NCBI GenBank assembly: GCA_025357755.1
Contig: JANXOP010000080.1
Coordinates: 1-41,209 of the forward strand
Direction of reading: 5' to 3'
Source of the DNA: Kofleriaceae bacterium
Lineage (GTDB): Bacteria; Myxococcota_A; Polyangia; Haliangiales; Haliangiaceae
DNA: 41,209 nucleotides
This document shows positions 1 to 10,277 of this stretch, one piece after another. The notes under the pieces were generated by a model that was given only the letters and a program-made list of their open reading frames with translations, searched no databases and had not been told where the DNA came from. Each line of letters starts with the position of its first letter. Position 1 is the first letter of the stretch. A program made the position numbers and the translations under genes.

Positions 1-5
1 CTGAC

Positions 6-163
6 TGCGAGGCCGTGCTGCGGTCGAGCAACGGTCCGAGTGATGCCGCGCCGCGCAGCACCGCATACGCGATCGACGAATATCGACGACCCCCGTGGGA
101 CATCGAGCGCCGTGGTCGGACTGCGGCCGACGGTGATCGCGAGGGAGCTCGTACGCAAACGTC
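6..163. repeat. degenerate direct repeat, copy 1 (with leader block)
   Basis: First copy of a ~130-bp element (core 31-163), preceded by a 25-bp leader block (6-30) that recurs at 225-249. The best conserved part, about 71-130, matches copy 2 (288-348) with only about two differences over roughly 60 bp. No reading frame through it looks like a protein. It starts at the window edge, so the array may extend to the left. Confidence 0.75.
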
Positions 164-224
164 TGCACGTCGTGTCGCCGACGAATGCATCAAATGCCAC
201 GAACATCGATGACCCGCCGCTTGT

Positions 225-380
225 TGCGAGGCCGTGCTGCGGTCGATCGACGGTCCGAGTGATGCCGCGCGCGCCGCGCCGCACTGCGATCGACGAACAT
301 CGACGGCCCCCGTGGGACATCGAGCGCCGTGGTCGGACTGCGGCCGATGATGTTCGCGGGGGAGCTCGCACGCAAACGTC
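225..380. repeat. degenerate direct repeat, copy 2 (with leader block)
   Basis: Second copy, offset 219 bp from copy 1 at the leader and 217 bp at the conserved middle. Core 250-380, ending in the same 10-bp block (CGCAAACGTC) as copy 1. A short diverged fragment of the conserved middle (about 198-224) lies just before it. Confidence 0.75.
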
Positions 381-385
381 CTGCG

Positions 386-490
386 ACGGTCCGACTGATG
401 CCGAGCAGCACACGCGATCGACGAACATCAAAGGCCCCCGTTGGAAATCGAGGGCCGCGGTCGCGCTGCGGCCGATGCACATCACGTCGG
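386..490. repeat. degenerate direct repeat, copy 3 (more diverged)
   Basis: Third copy, starting with the same 8-bp block (ACGGTCCG) as the others and carrying the conserved middle at about 416-478 with roughly eight differences per 60 bp. It lacks the leader block, begins only 5 bp after copy 2 ends, and fades out near 490. Increasing divergence suggests an old, decaying array. Confidence 0.6.
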
Positions 491-799
491 CAACGAACGG
501 ATCAAAGACGCCAAGCGAGACACGACGAACCGCGACCGCGAACACGAGCCCAACCCAGCGCATCGACGTGACGCCATCCTCGGCCGCGAGGGCCGTGACC
601 TTGCGGCCGTCGATGTACGCTCAACCGGCGCGCTCGAGCCCAGTCGGCGAGGTCATGCTGGGCATCGAGCTGCTCGAGTCGCCGGCGCCGCCGCGCGGGG
701 CAGATGGCCTGACCGGCCTCGGTTCGAGCCACGATCGAGCGACGATGTCCCTCCGGGGATCGGTCGTCAAAGCGTGGATCGCAAGCCGCGCGATCCTGT
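491..799. other. intergenic stretch without recognisable gene
   Basis: No frame shows protein-like composition or a family motif. Around 560-620 there is faint similarity to the upstream repeat, too weak to call a fourth copy. It is the 3' flank of the minus-strand gene at 800-1252. Confidence 0.5.
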
Positions 800-1252
800 T
801 TAGTTCGCATGAACTTCCACGATGTGACCTTCGCTTCTTGCCGGGCCGAGCAGGATGTCGTTCGACCAGGCCTGCTCGGCGGCTCCGACATAGGGCGTCA
901 GCGCCTCGAGCATCACGATCGCCGCGTGACGCCCCCGCTGGAGTCGGTCCGGACACGCGAGCTCCATGCCCACCTCCTTCGCCACCATCATGCCGACGAG
1001 CACGAGCGCGTAGTATCCGAGAGCGAGCTCGTGTTGGGCGAGCGGCGAGAGGTCGCTGTGCTTCGCCGTGCCGAGCTCGAGCAACGCGAACACGGGTAAG
1101 GCCCGCTGCATCTCGTCGGTTGCGAGCTCCATCGCGCGCTCGAGCCCGACGAGCTCGCAGTCGCACGTGCGGCACGCTGCGAGGACGCGCATCGCGTTTT
1201 GAAATGCCGTGAACGTTGCGCCGATCCTTTGCGACTGTTTCGACTTGCTCAT
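800..1252 (-). CDS. hypothetical protein, 150 aa
   Basis: I do not recognise this protein. It begins MSKSKQSQRIG, has a cysteine cluster C-R-T-C-D-C near residues 27-32, then a mostly helical middle with a hydrophobic, Ala/Leu/Val-rich stretch (about residues 76-92, ALGYYALVLVGMMVAKE) that could be a buried helix or one weak membrane segment. The open frame continues upstream to about 1876, but that part lies inside the kinase gene on the other strand, so the ATG at 1252 is the sensible start. No Shine-Dalgarno sequence is visible. It is transcribed divergently from the kinase/sigma operon, with 159 bp between the two starts, and may share regulation with it. The clustered cysteines could bind metal or respond to redox; this is only a guess. 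Confidence 0.7.
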   Translation of the reverse strand: MSKSKQSQRIGATFTAFQNAMRVLAACRTCDCELVGLERAMELATDEMQRALPVFALLELGTAKHSDLSPLAQHELALGYYALVLVGMMVAKEVGMELACPDRLQRGRHAAIVMLEALTPYVGAAEQAWSNDILLGPARSEGHIVEVHAN

Positions 1253-1399
1253 GCGCGTAACGAATTGCACCCGGCGCGCCAGCGCAACTACCGGTGATCT
1301 CGATGCGCCTTGTCCGATACGGCTGACGCTCGTACACTCCAGTCCGAAATCCGTCGGACAGCGAGCTCGGATAAAGGACCACGCGATCGATGGATGTTC

Positions 1400-1405
1400 T
1401 ATAGT
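1400..1405 (+). promoter_or_regulatory. -10-like hexamer TATAGT before kinase start
   Basis: TATAGT lies 6 nt before an in-frame GTG at 1412, with no Shine-Dalgarno sequence. This places transcription start at or next to the start codon and favours GTG 1412 over ATG 1394. No convincing -35 element is visible. Confidence 0.45.
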
Positions 1406-1411
1406 CGCCAG

Positions 1412-2761
1412 GTGGACGAGGGACCGACCACCTTCGACAGCCTTGTGCGTGCGGTTGCTCGCATTCGCACCATCGTGCCTGCGCTCACGGTCGGTCAGAT
1501 CCTCGACGATACCTACGAGTTGACCGATCGCATCGGCGGCGGTGGGATGGGTATCGTGTTTCGCGCGCGCGACCGCAAGCTCGGTCGCGATGTCGCGATC
1601 AAGACGCTCAAGGCCGGCGGTGACGTCGAGGATCTGCGCCGCATGTTCGAGCGCGAGGCTCGCGCGACCGCGCAGCTGCTTCACCCGAATATCGTGACGC
1701 TCCACCACGTCGGCGCTCACGAGGATCACCCGTACCTCGTCCTCGAGCTGCTCTCGGGCGAATCGCTGGCGGCGCGTCTCGTTCGAAAACGCCGCTTGCC
1801 GGTGAGCGACGCGCTCGCGATCATCGATTCGGTGCTCGCAGCGATCGCGTTCGCTCACGAGCGTGGTGTCCTCCATCGAGATCTCAAACCGAGCAACGTC
1901 TTCATCACTGTCGACGATCGCGTGAAGGTGCTGGATTTCGGCGTCGCCCTCGCGCTCGACACGAATCCCGGACCGGTCACCCGAGGAGCGGGAACGCCAG
2001 GATACATGGCACCCGAGCAGCGCGACGGAGATCCGCAGGATGTCAGGACGGATGTCTGGGCGGCCGCGCTGTTGCTGCTGGAGTGCTTGGTCGGGCGGCG
2101 GGTCGACGAGGCATCGATCCCATCAGCGCTGCGTGACGTCGAGGCGCCGGCCGCAGTGCGTGTGGTGCTCGGTCGCGCGCTCGCACGCGATCTAGAACAA
2201 CGCCCGAGCACTGCGAACCAGTTGCGCGACACGCTCGCGATCGCTGTGGACCGCAAGGTTGGACGTCCAAACGGCCGCCGCCGCATCCGGTTTGTCCTCG
2301 GCATGCTTTGCGTTGCGGTCATCACGGCCGCAGTCACGTTCGAGCTCGCGCCTGACAAACCTGCGGCGATCGTTTCAGCGACGCCGATCAGCGCGTCCGA
2401 GCTCGATGCGCGCGGTTGGCACGTCAACTACGGAGAGATGCGGCTCCACGTGGAAAACGACGGCACGTTCTACGGAGTCTATGACGTCAAGGAGGGCATC
2501 CTCGAAGGCACCTACGCGAACGACAGATTCGTCGGTTGGTGGTGTCAGGCGCCCAGCCATAAAAGTCCAGATGATGCCGGCCAGGTCGAGCTTCATTTCG
2601 TGCGCGGCGACAAGCGCATCTTGGTCGAAGGCAACTGGACGTATGGCGACGGTCGCGCCGCTGCGTGGCAGAGCAACTTCTATGGCGTCTCGCTGGAGAC
2701 GCCGCCCGATTACAAGCTCGAGCAGCGAATGCAGCACCGCGCTGCCTGCCCCGCTCATTGA
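1412..2761 (+). CDS. transmembrane Ser/Thr protein kinase with outer sensor-like domain
   Basis: Eukaryotic-type Ser/Thr kinase of about 449 aa. In order: a short N-terminal leader, a kinase domain (about 35-275) with Gly loop GGGGMG, catalytic Lys in VAIK, HRDLKPSN, DFG and APEQ, all key residues present; one membrane helix (about 294-311, FVLGMLCVAVITAAVTF); and a C-terminal domain of about 135 aa outside the membrane. The outer domain is rich in short beta-type G-x-Y/W motifs (GTFYGVY, GTYANDRF, GNWTYG), like a small beta-barrel; I cannot name its family. The stop overlaps the start of a sigma factor gene by 1 nt (TGATG), so the kinase very likely controls that sigma factor. Start uncertain: ATG 1394 and TTG 1310 are in-frame alternatives; I prefer GTG 1412 because of the TATAGT hexamer. 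Confidence 0.9.
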   Translation: MDEGPTTFDSLVRAVARIRTIVPALTVGQILDDTYELTDRIGGGGMGIVFRARDRKLGRDVAIKTLKAGGDVEDLRRMFEREARATAQLLHPNIVTLHHVGAHEDHPYLVLELLSGESLAARLVRKRRLPVSDALAIIDSVLAAIAFAHERGVLHRDLKPSNVFITVDDRVKVLDFGVALALDTNPGPVTRGAGTPGYMAPEQRDGDPQDVRTDVWAAALLLLECLVGRRVDEASIPSALRDVEAPAAVRVVLGRALARDLEQRPSTANQLRDTLAIAVDRKVGRPNGRRRIRFVLGMLCVAVITAAVTFELAPDKPAAIVSATPISASELDARGWHVNYGEMRLHVENDGTFYGVYDVKEGILEGTYANDRFVGWWCQAPSHKSPDDAGQVELHFVRGDKRILVEGNWTYGDGRAAAWQSNFYGVSLETPPDYKLEQRMQHRAACPAH

Positions 2762-3381
2762 TGTCGCCTATGTCGCCGATGTCGTCGATGTCGTCGCTCC
2801 CCACGGACAGCCTGGTTCGCTCCCTGCTCGCCGCGGGCGAGATCGATCGCGCGACCGAGCTCGCGATTCGCACCCATGGACCCGAGATCGCGGGATGGTT
2901 ACGCTCGATTTTCACGAACGAAGCCGATGCGCAGGAAGCGTTCTCGCGGATGAGCGAGGAGCTCTGGCGCAGCCTCCAGCGCTTCGACGGGCGCTGCTCG
3001 ATCCGGACCTGGTGCTACATGCTCGCGCGCCATGCGGCCGTGCGCGAACGAGCGCGCACACGGCACCCGCACGAGGTGTTGTTCGCGACGATTCCGTCCG
3101 TCGTGGCTGCGGTCACGCACGTCTGGAACACGACCCAGGTCGGTGCTGCGCGTGCCGACGAGGTCTACGAAGCGCTCCGGAAGGAGCTCGACGACGAAGA
3201 TCAGACGCTGCTGGTCCTGCGCGTCGACAAGAACCTCGCATGGCGCGAGATCGCGCTCGTGTTGTGCGGTGAGGATGCCGCGACCGAGGCCGTCGAACGC
3301 AAAGCGTCGACGCTGCGTAAGCAGTTCGAGCGGATCAAAGTGTGGCTTCGGGAGCGCGCGGCTGTACGGCTACGCGACTAA
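2761..3381 (+). CDS. ECF-type RNA polymerase sigma factor
   Basis: A 206-aa sigma-70-family protein. Residues about 33-95 look like sigma region 2 (DAQEAFSRMSEELWRSLQRF followed by S-I-R-T-W-x-Y-M-L-A-R), and about 135-200 like region 4 (DQTLLVLRVDKNLAWREIAL, then a Lys/Arg-rich helix). The N-terminus is a low-complexity M-S-P/S run. The ATG overlaps the kinase TGA by 1 nt, so the two are translationally coupled. In some ECF groups next to Ser/Thr kinases, the sigma factor is activated by phosphorylation instead of release from an anti-sigma factor; no anti-sigma gene is seen next to this one. Its 3' end overlaps the convergent DUF4157 gene by 4 nt. Family assignment is good; target promoters are unknown. 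Confidence 0.82.
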   Translation: MSPMSPMSSMSSLPTDSLVRSLLAAGEIDRATELAIRTHGPEIAGWLRSIFTNEADAQEAFSRMSEELWRSLQRFDGRCSIRTWCYMLARHAAVRERARTRHPHEVLFATIPSVVAAVTHVWNTTQVGAARADEVYEALRKELDDEDQTLLVLRVDKNLAWREIALVLCGEDAATEAVERKASTLRKQFERIKVWLRERAAVRLRD

Positions 3382-5615
3382 GCATTGACGCCGGGCGCGC
3401 CGAGGCCGAGCGCGCTCTGGACCTGAGTCTGGAGTGCCTGGACCTGCTTCTTCGCCGTCTCGAGCGTCTTGATCTTCACGGCCACCTCGTCGTCGGCCGA
3501 GCCCGCACCTTCGATCGTGCCCTTGCCGCCTTGATGGATCGTGCCGTTGTCCTGGAACTTCACGAACACGCGGTCGAGCTTGTACTGGGTGTTCGTTCCA
3601 TAGAGCACGCCCTTCGTCACGATCTTGGAACAGCGGTAGTAGTACTGGTTCGCGGCTTCCTCTCCGTTGGGGCCGACCCCTTTTTCGCCCAGTGCCGCCG
3701 ACGTTCCGCGCAAGCCGCGACGATCTTCGGCGGCGCCCTTGAGGTTGGACTGCTGATTCTTGCCCGCCGAGATCGCAGCCTCGACCTGGGCGAGAAACCG
3801 ATCGGCATCGGTGAGGAACATGACCGAGCGCGCCTGCTTTTTGCCCTTCGCGCCGCCCTTGTTGAGGGTTGCCATCAGGTCCTCGCCCGCCTCCCTGACC
3901 TCGAACTTCGCCGCGACGAACGCTTGCTGGAGCACCATCAAGCCACCCGCCTGCCCCTCGAGCGTTTGCTGGTAGCCCGTCATCATCAGCGCGTCACCCG
4001 CGACCTTGAATGTCGCTTCCTCGGCAGCCGCCTTCGTGATCGCTGCCTGGAGCGTACCGATCTTGTCCTTGTTCGCATACTGGCCGATCGCGGTGACGAG
4101 CGCGGTTGCCGGATCACCACCGCTACTGAACACGGACGCCGCATCTTTTCCCATCGCCGCCATGAGCGCGGCCTTCGAGTGCTCCTCGGGCGTGAGCACG
4201 TCCTGGCCCTTCATCCCGGTCTGTGCCGCGAAGTCGCTCACGCCGATGTGTGTACCGCCTGCTTCACTACTCGCCTTCGCGGTGCCGATCGCATTCGTCG
4301 CGCCCGCACCCCCTGCGAGCCCACCCACCGCCGAGGCGATCTTCACGACGGTCGACACGCCCGATGCAACGCGCGCGATCTCGTCATTGACCGCTTTCAG
4401 CTTGCCCGCAGCCGCCGCGCCCGCAGCCGCCGCGGCTGCCGACCTCGCATTGAAGATCGCGCCCTGCAGGCTGTTCGCGGCACCACGCACCAGCGTCATC
4501 TGCGAGTTCATCTTCGTCGCTGCGCTATTCAGATTCTGACGCGCGGCCCGATAGCGCTCTTTCTGCGCGGATCCCGAATCGAGCTTCATGCCCGAGGACG
4601 AGACGCCATCCTGGTGCTCGGCCCCGACGACGCCGAGCGGATCACCATTGGTTCGCGCGCCGTTGCGATTCTGGGCCGTCAAGTACTCGTTCGCTTCCGC
4701 GACCAGCCGCTGGTAGTCGGCGTACGCATAGCGGTACTGAGACCCGAACGCGGCAGTGTCGACGCTCGTGACGTCGAGCTTCGTGTTGAAGATCGAGAGC
4801 TTTGCCTTGGTCTCGGTATTCTTCGCCTGCGGTCCGTACTGCGCCTCGATGTTCGAGTCGGCCTTGACCGCGGCGTCGACAGTTTTTTGCTGCGCATCGA
4901 TGTCGGCGACCACCTCGCCCACCCGGTCGCGATCGGTCTGGACCGAGAGCGTATCGACCTGGAGCGGCGTCGCCCATGCCTTCTGCTGCGCTTCGTCACC
5001 AGCGCCCTGGAGATCGCCGGTGCTCGGATCCACGGGCTTGCGCGAGATCGCCAGCCCACCAGACGAGACCGTCGCGGGCGCACCGGAGACCATCGCATCC
5101 GCCGCGTGATCCGCTTCGTGCTCGGCGGCATCGTGGGGCGAAGACACCTCGAGCTTGTGCTGACGCGACGGTGCACCGCCGCGCTGTTGCACGGTGTGTG
5201 CGACCTCGTGCGCGATCAGGTGCTGGCCTCCCGAGCTGCTCGGATCGTACTGACCTGCGCCGAAATGGATGTCCTGGCCGGTCGCGTACGCCTTCGCGCC
5301 GACGGAGCTCGCGGCCGTTGCCGATTCGCCCCCGGTGTGAACGCGCACGCCCGAGAGATCCGCTCCGAGCGACGATTCGAACTTGCGCATCAGCGGACCG
5401 GGCAACGAGCTGCCGATCGAGCTCGTCGCGGCCGCGACGGCGGTCTCTGCGCCGCCCGTCATCGCGCCGTCGCCTTTGCGCATCAACAGGCCCGAAGCGA
5501 TCGGGTGCGCTGGCGCAACCATCTCGGAGGCATGCCGGTTCGGCGCGAGGTCCTCGACCTGCGGCGCCGGCTGGTCGTGGTCGGCCTTGTCATATCCGTG
5601 TTGGCGTTCTTGCAT
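3378..5615 (-). CDS. DUF4157 protein with HExxH motif (eCIS-associated)
   Basis: A 745-aa protein. Residues about 70-180 are a DUF4157 domain: L-x-x-x-F-E-x-x-L-G-x-D-L-S-x-V-R-V-H-T, A-x-A-T-G-x-D-I-x-F, then HEVAHTVQQ (zincin-like HExxH at 136-140) and a downstream E-H-E-A-D-x-x-A-D-A-M, which probably supplies the third metal ligand. DUF4157 proteins are a hallmark of extracellular contractile injection system (eCIS) loci, as cargo or accessory proteins. The remaining ~550 residues are mostly helical, with an Ala-rich then Gly/Ala-rich hydrophobic stretch in the middle (about 370-420) and long Lys/Glu/Gln helices at the end. The function of that part is unknown; a toxin or membrane-active role is possible. 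It sits 9 nt after the ATPase stop codon, with GGGA before the ATG, so the two form an operon. Confidence 0.85.
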   Translation of the reverse strand: MQERQHGYDKADHDQPAPQVEDLAPNRHASEMVAPAHPIASGLLMRKGDGAMTGGAETAVAAATSSIGSSLPGPLMRKFESSLGADLSGVRVHTGGESATAASSVGAKAYATGQDIHFGAGQYDPSSSGGQHLIAHEVAHTVQQRGGAPSRQHKLEVSSPHDAAEHEADHAADAMVSGAPATVSSGGLAISRKPVDPSTGDLQGAGDEAQQKAWATPLQVDTLSVQTDRDRVGEVVADIDAQQKTVDAAVKADSNIEAQYGPQAKNTETKAKLSIFNTKLDVTSVDTAAFGSQYRYAYADYQRLVAEANEYLTAQNRNGARTNGDPLGVVGAEHQDGVSSSGMKLDSGSAQKERYRAARQNLNSAATKMNSQMTLVRGAANSLQGAIFNARSAAAAAAGAAAAGKLKAVNDEIARVASGVSTVVKIASAVGGLAGGAGATNAIGTAKASSEAGGTHIGVSDFAAQTGMKGQDVLTPEEHSKAALMAAMGKDAASVFSSGGDPATALVTAIGQYANKDKIGTLQAAITKAAAEEATFKVAGDALMMTGYQQTLEGQAGGLMVLQQAFVAAKFEVREAGEDLMATLNKGGAKGKKQARSVMFLTDADRFLAQVEAAISAGKNQQSNLKGAAEDRRGLRGTSAALGEKGVGPNGEEAANQYYYRCSKIVTKGVLYGTNTQYKLDRVFVKFQDNGTIHQGGKGTIEGAGSADDEVAVKIKTLETAKKQVQALQTQVQSALGLGAPGVNA

Positions 5616-5624
5616 GGTGATCCC

Positions 5625-8600
5625 TTAATCGAGCGTGCCGCCGCTCGAGAGTTTCCCGAGCTCGGCGAATTCGAGCGTGACGGCGCGTTCGAGGTGGCGT
5701 TGATGAAGCGAGGTCTCTTCTTGCGCCGCGAGGAACGCTGCGCGCAGGCACGCGTTCCGGATGTAGCCACCCGAGAGTTGGTACTTGCGTGCGAGCACGT
5801 CGAGCGCGAGCGGGCCCGCGATCGGAAGTTCGGCGGGCAGGTGCGCGCGCCAGAGCTCTTCGCGGGTCTCCTCGTCGGGAAACGGAAACGAGAGGCGAAA
5901 CGACATCCGGCGTTTGAACGCCTGATCGATCGAGGTGCCACTATTCGTCGTGAGGATCGCGATACCTTCGAACGAGTCGAGCCGCTGGAGCAGATAGTTC
6001 ACCTCCAGGTTCGCGTAGCGATCGTTGCTCGACCGAACCTCGGTCCGCTTCGCGAACAAGGAGTCCGCCTCGTCGAACAGCAGGATGACCTGACCGTCTT
6101 CACCCGCGTCGAAGATCGCGGAGAGGTTACGCTCGGTCTCGCCGATCCACTTCGACATCACCTTCGAGACATCGACTTGATAGAGATCGAGCCCGAGCTC
6201 GCGCGCGATCACGCCGGCGACGAGCGTCTTGCCGGTGCCGGGCGGTCCCTGAAACAGGGCGGTCAAGCCACGCGAGGTCGCCATCGTGCGCGACATGCCC
6301 CACGTGTCGAAGACGGTCTTGCCGTGACGCACGCGACCCACGAGCTCGCGCAAGCTATCGAGGATGTCGGGAGCCAGCACGATGCTCGACCACGAGGGCA
6401 AGCGGTCGACACGCCGCGCGTACTGCCCGAGTCGGGTATCGCGGGTCTGGCGAATGTAGTCCTCGATCAGGGCGGTCGCCGTCGTCGTCGCGCCGCGTGC
6501 GGCCTCACACGCACGCCGGATCATGCCCGGTCCGATGCGATAGCGAGATGCGAGCAGCTCGGCGTTTGCGACGATGCCGGACTCCGCGAGCGCGCGCTGC
6601 CACACCCCCAGGCGCTCGGTCTCGGCGAGCACCGGCAGCGCGATCGCGATGTGTCCGGCCGGAAACGGCGAGGGTGCCTCGGCCGTCGAGATCGCTGCGA
6701 TCGGACCTGGATGGAGCCGAAGCGTTTCGACCACGATGTCGCGAGCGGGCCGCTCGTCGAACATCACCTCGTCGAGATTGATGATGCAAGGAACGAAGCC
6801 GGCGAGGTGGGCGCGGCGCAACGCGTAGCGAAGCTCGAGCGTGAATGCATCGGCGGTCCTCGGGAGGGCGACGGCATCGATCACCGCGAGATCGCGCCCC
6901 GCGGAGGCCGCGAGCGATGCGAGCAGCGTCTTACGCCCACTGCCCGTGCGTCCGCGAATGACGATCCGCGCGTTCGGCGCGCTCGCCGCCAGCCCCGAGC
7001 ACGCGGCCTCGAGCACCGGTCGAGCAAGATCGAGCTCGCCGAGCGCGCGGTCCGCGATCCGGATCGTCGTCGCATCCCCGAGGTCCGGGGACAGCCCGCG
7101 CAAGAGATCGAGCACCACCGGATCGACGAATAGCTCGCCGAATGGCCGCGCGCGTTTCGTCGAGACCTGAACGATGCCGAGGCGGACGAGCGGACTTCGC
7201 GGGTCGAGCGTGGCGGCGATCTCGTGGCGATCGTACCGATGCCCGAGTACCTGCTGGACGACCAGCTCGTCGACGTGGCGACGATTCGGATCGTTCGCCA
7301 GGATGTCGTAGAGCCGCGCACCTTCACCCCAGAGCGCCGCCGCTGCGATCACGACGAGGACATCGATCGCGACCGGCGACAGCCCGAGCTCGCGCACGAG
7401 CAAGCCGATCGGGGTGGTGCCCGAGCGCCATTCCACATCGGCCGCGAGCGCCGCATCGTTGCGCGCCACTCGATCGCGTGCCACCTGAAGATGATCTTTC
7501 GCGTGGCCGTGGTTCACGCCGAGGATCGCGGCAACTTCGAGCTCGTGAGGATGCTGGCCTTCGTTGCCGTAGCCGATCCGTCGCGTATCCCAGCCGCTCG
7601 CGATCGCGAGCAGGGTCCACAGCGCGACCATCTCGAGCTCGCGGTCGATCTGCGCGCGTGCGCGGTCCTTTGCGATCCGAGGCGGGACATCGCGTGGCGA
7701 GAACGCGCGCAATGATTCGCCGAGGGCAGGTGGGGTCGACGCGGGTGCCAGCGAGAAGCTCACCTCGACCGTCGCTTGCGGTGTGGCGGGTGCAGGCGGT
7801 TCCTCGCTGACCTCGACGATCGGGCTAGCGGAGGTCTCTTCGACAGGGACCGCGGTGCGCTTGCCAAACATCGAGGCGAGCTCGTGCATCTCGATGCAGC
7901 CATCTGCGCTGTGAATGACCAGCGAGACCCCATCCGGGCTGATCGCGAAGTCCCGAATCTCGTCGCACACGATCTGACCGAGCTCGCGCCCCGTACGTAG
8001 ATCGATGCCGACCAGCTGATTCAGATCGGTCTGGGCCAGCGCGACGAGTCGCTGGCTCGCGACGCGCACCCGCGCATTTGGAATCGCGCAACGCTGCATG
8101 GTCTGGCCGGTGCCGAGGGACAACACCATCAAGAACCGCGAGCTGCCATGCGCGGCGAGTAACGCGACCGACTTGCCGTCGGGCGTGACGAGCCCGGCTT
8201 GGACGGTGGTCCCCGGCAAGAGGTCCGTCTCGGCCTTCGATGGAAGGACCAGCTTCGCACCACGCGCGATCACGTGACGACGACCGGTGAATGGGATCGC
8301 CAGGTCGGCGTCGATCGTGGTGCGCGCGATCGTACCGAGGTCGTCGATCAGCGCGAGTTGCGGTATCGAGGCCCACACCACCGCCGGCGCTCCGCAGGCG
8401 GCCGGTGCGAGCAGCGCGGTTGCCGCAAAATCGAGCGGCGTTGCAGCACCCAGGACTCGGCCCGTGTAGTCCAGCCGCACGAGCTCGTTGGCCGTCGCGA
8501 CCCACACCTGGTCGTCGAACCCGACGACTGCCCGCACACCCGCGCTCGCGATCCGATCGGTCCGGGAACGGGCGAGATCGACCACCGCGATCGCATCTTC

Positions 8601-8678
8601 TTGAATCGAGAGCAGCCGGCGACCTCCACGGTCAAAGCACAGCGCATTCGACGTCAGCGACGCGGGTGATGCCCTCAT
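5625..8678 (-). CDS. eCIS-type AAA+ ATPase with N-terminal beta-propeller-like region
   Basis: A 1017-aa protein in three parts. Residues about 10-270 carry repeated short beta segments of propeller type (D-D-Q-V-W-V-A-T, S-P-D-G-V-S-L-V-I-H-S-A-D-G), followed by a Pro/Glu-rich linker (about 275-320). Residues about 330-530 match the helical/winged region found in contractile-injection ATPases (LGLSPVAIDVLVV, L-x-D-P-R-S-P-L-V-R-L-G). Two ATPase modules follow: a first with GRTGSGRKT (576-584) and no clear Walker B acid pair beyond NLDE, and a canonical AAA+ with GPPGTGKT (811-818), LLFDEAD (866-872) and arginines at 923-924. The C-terminal part resembles the Afp15/PVC15 class, needed for particle assembly or cargo handling. 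The propeller-like front end is unusual. It is followed by the DUF4157 gene. No sheath or tube genes are in the window. Confidence 0.88.
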   Translation of the reverse strand: MRASPASLTSNALCFDRGGRRLLSIQEDAIAVVDLARSRTDRIASAGVRAVVGFDDQVWVATANELVRLDYTGRVLGAATPLDFAATALLAPAACGAPAVVWASIPQLALIDDLGTIARTTIDADLAIPFTGRRHVIARGAKLVLPSKAETDLLPGTTVQAGLVTPDGKSVALLAAHGSSRFLMVLSLGTGQTMQRCAIPNARVRVASQRLVALAQTDLNQLVGIDLRTGRELGQIVCDEIRDFAISPDGVSLVIHSADGCIEMHELASMFGKRTAVPVEETSASPIVEVSEEPPAPATPQATVEVSFSLAPASTPPALGESLRAFSPRDVPPRIAKDRARAQIDRELEMVALWTLLAIASGWDTRRIGYGNEGQHPHELEVAAILGVNHGHAKDHLQVARDRVARNDAALAADVEWRSGTTPIGLLVRELGLSPVAIDVLVVIAAAALWGEGARLYDILANDPNRRHVDELVVQQVLGHRYDRHEIAATLDPRSPLVRLGIVQVSTKRARPFGELFVDPVVLDLLRGLSPDLGDATTIRIADRALGELDLARPVLEAACSGLAASAPNARIVIRGRTGSGRKTLLASLAASAGRDLAVIDAVALPRTADAFTLELRYALRRAHLAGFVPCIINLDEVMFDERPARDIVVETLRLHPGPIAAISTAEAPSPFPAGHIAIALPVLAETERLGVWQRALAESGIVANAELLASRYRIGPGMIRRACEAARGATTTATALIEDYIRQTRDTRLGQYARRVDRLPSWSSIVLAPDILDSLRELVGRVRHGKTVFDTWGMSRTMATSRGLTALFQGPPGTGKTLVAGVIARELGLDLYQVDVSKVMSKWIGETERNLSAIFDAGEDGQVILLFDEADSLFAKRTEVRSSNDRYANLEVNYLLQRLDSFEGIAILTTNSGTSIDQAFKRRMSFRLSFPFPDEETREELWRAHLPAELPIAGPLALDVLARKYQLSGGYIRNACLRAAFLAAQEETSLHQRHLERAVTLEFAELGKLSSGGTLD

Positions 8679-8780
8679 GGAGGGATTGCGTGGGGCACCC
8701 GCACCGATGTGACAAACAATCGGAGCTACGGCGCCAGCGGCAGCAGTTCCGCAGTAGTTCTGGCGCGTTGCAGCCGAGCT

Positions 8781-10211
<1,431 letters not shown>

Positions 10212-10277
10212 GTGGTTTCGATCAGAGGGATATCACGTCGGCCCGTGATCGAGAAACGACGACGTCGATCACTCGAG

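Noticed and set aside
6..490. CRISPR-like array
   Set aside because: Only three copies, units of ~130 bp with unequal spacing and decay; no short repeats with uniform spacers and no cas genes.
1253..1876. Upstream extension of the small minus-strand gene
   Set aside because: The frame stays open to 1876 but overlaps the kinase gene; protein-like composition begins only at the ATG at 1252.
3342..7133. 1263-codon open frame on the plus strand
   Set aside because: It is antisense to the DUF4157 and ATPase genes, is Arg/Leu/Asp-rich without any family motif, and exists because GC-rich codons leave few stops in that frame.
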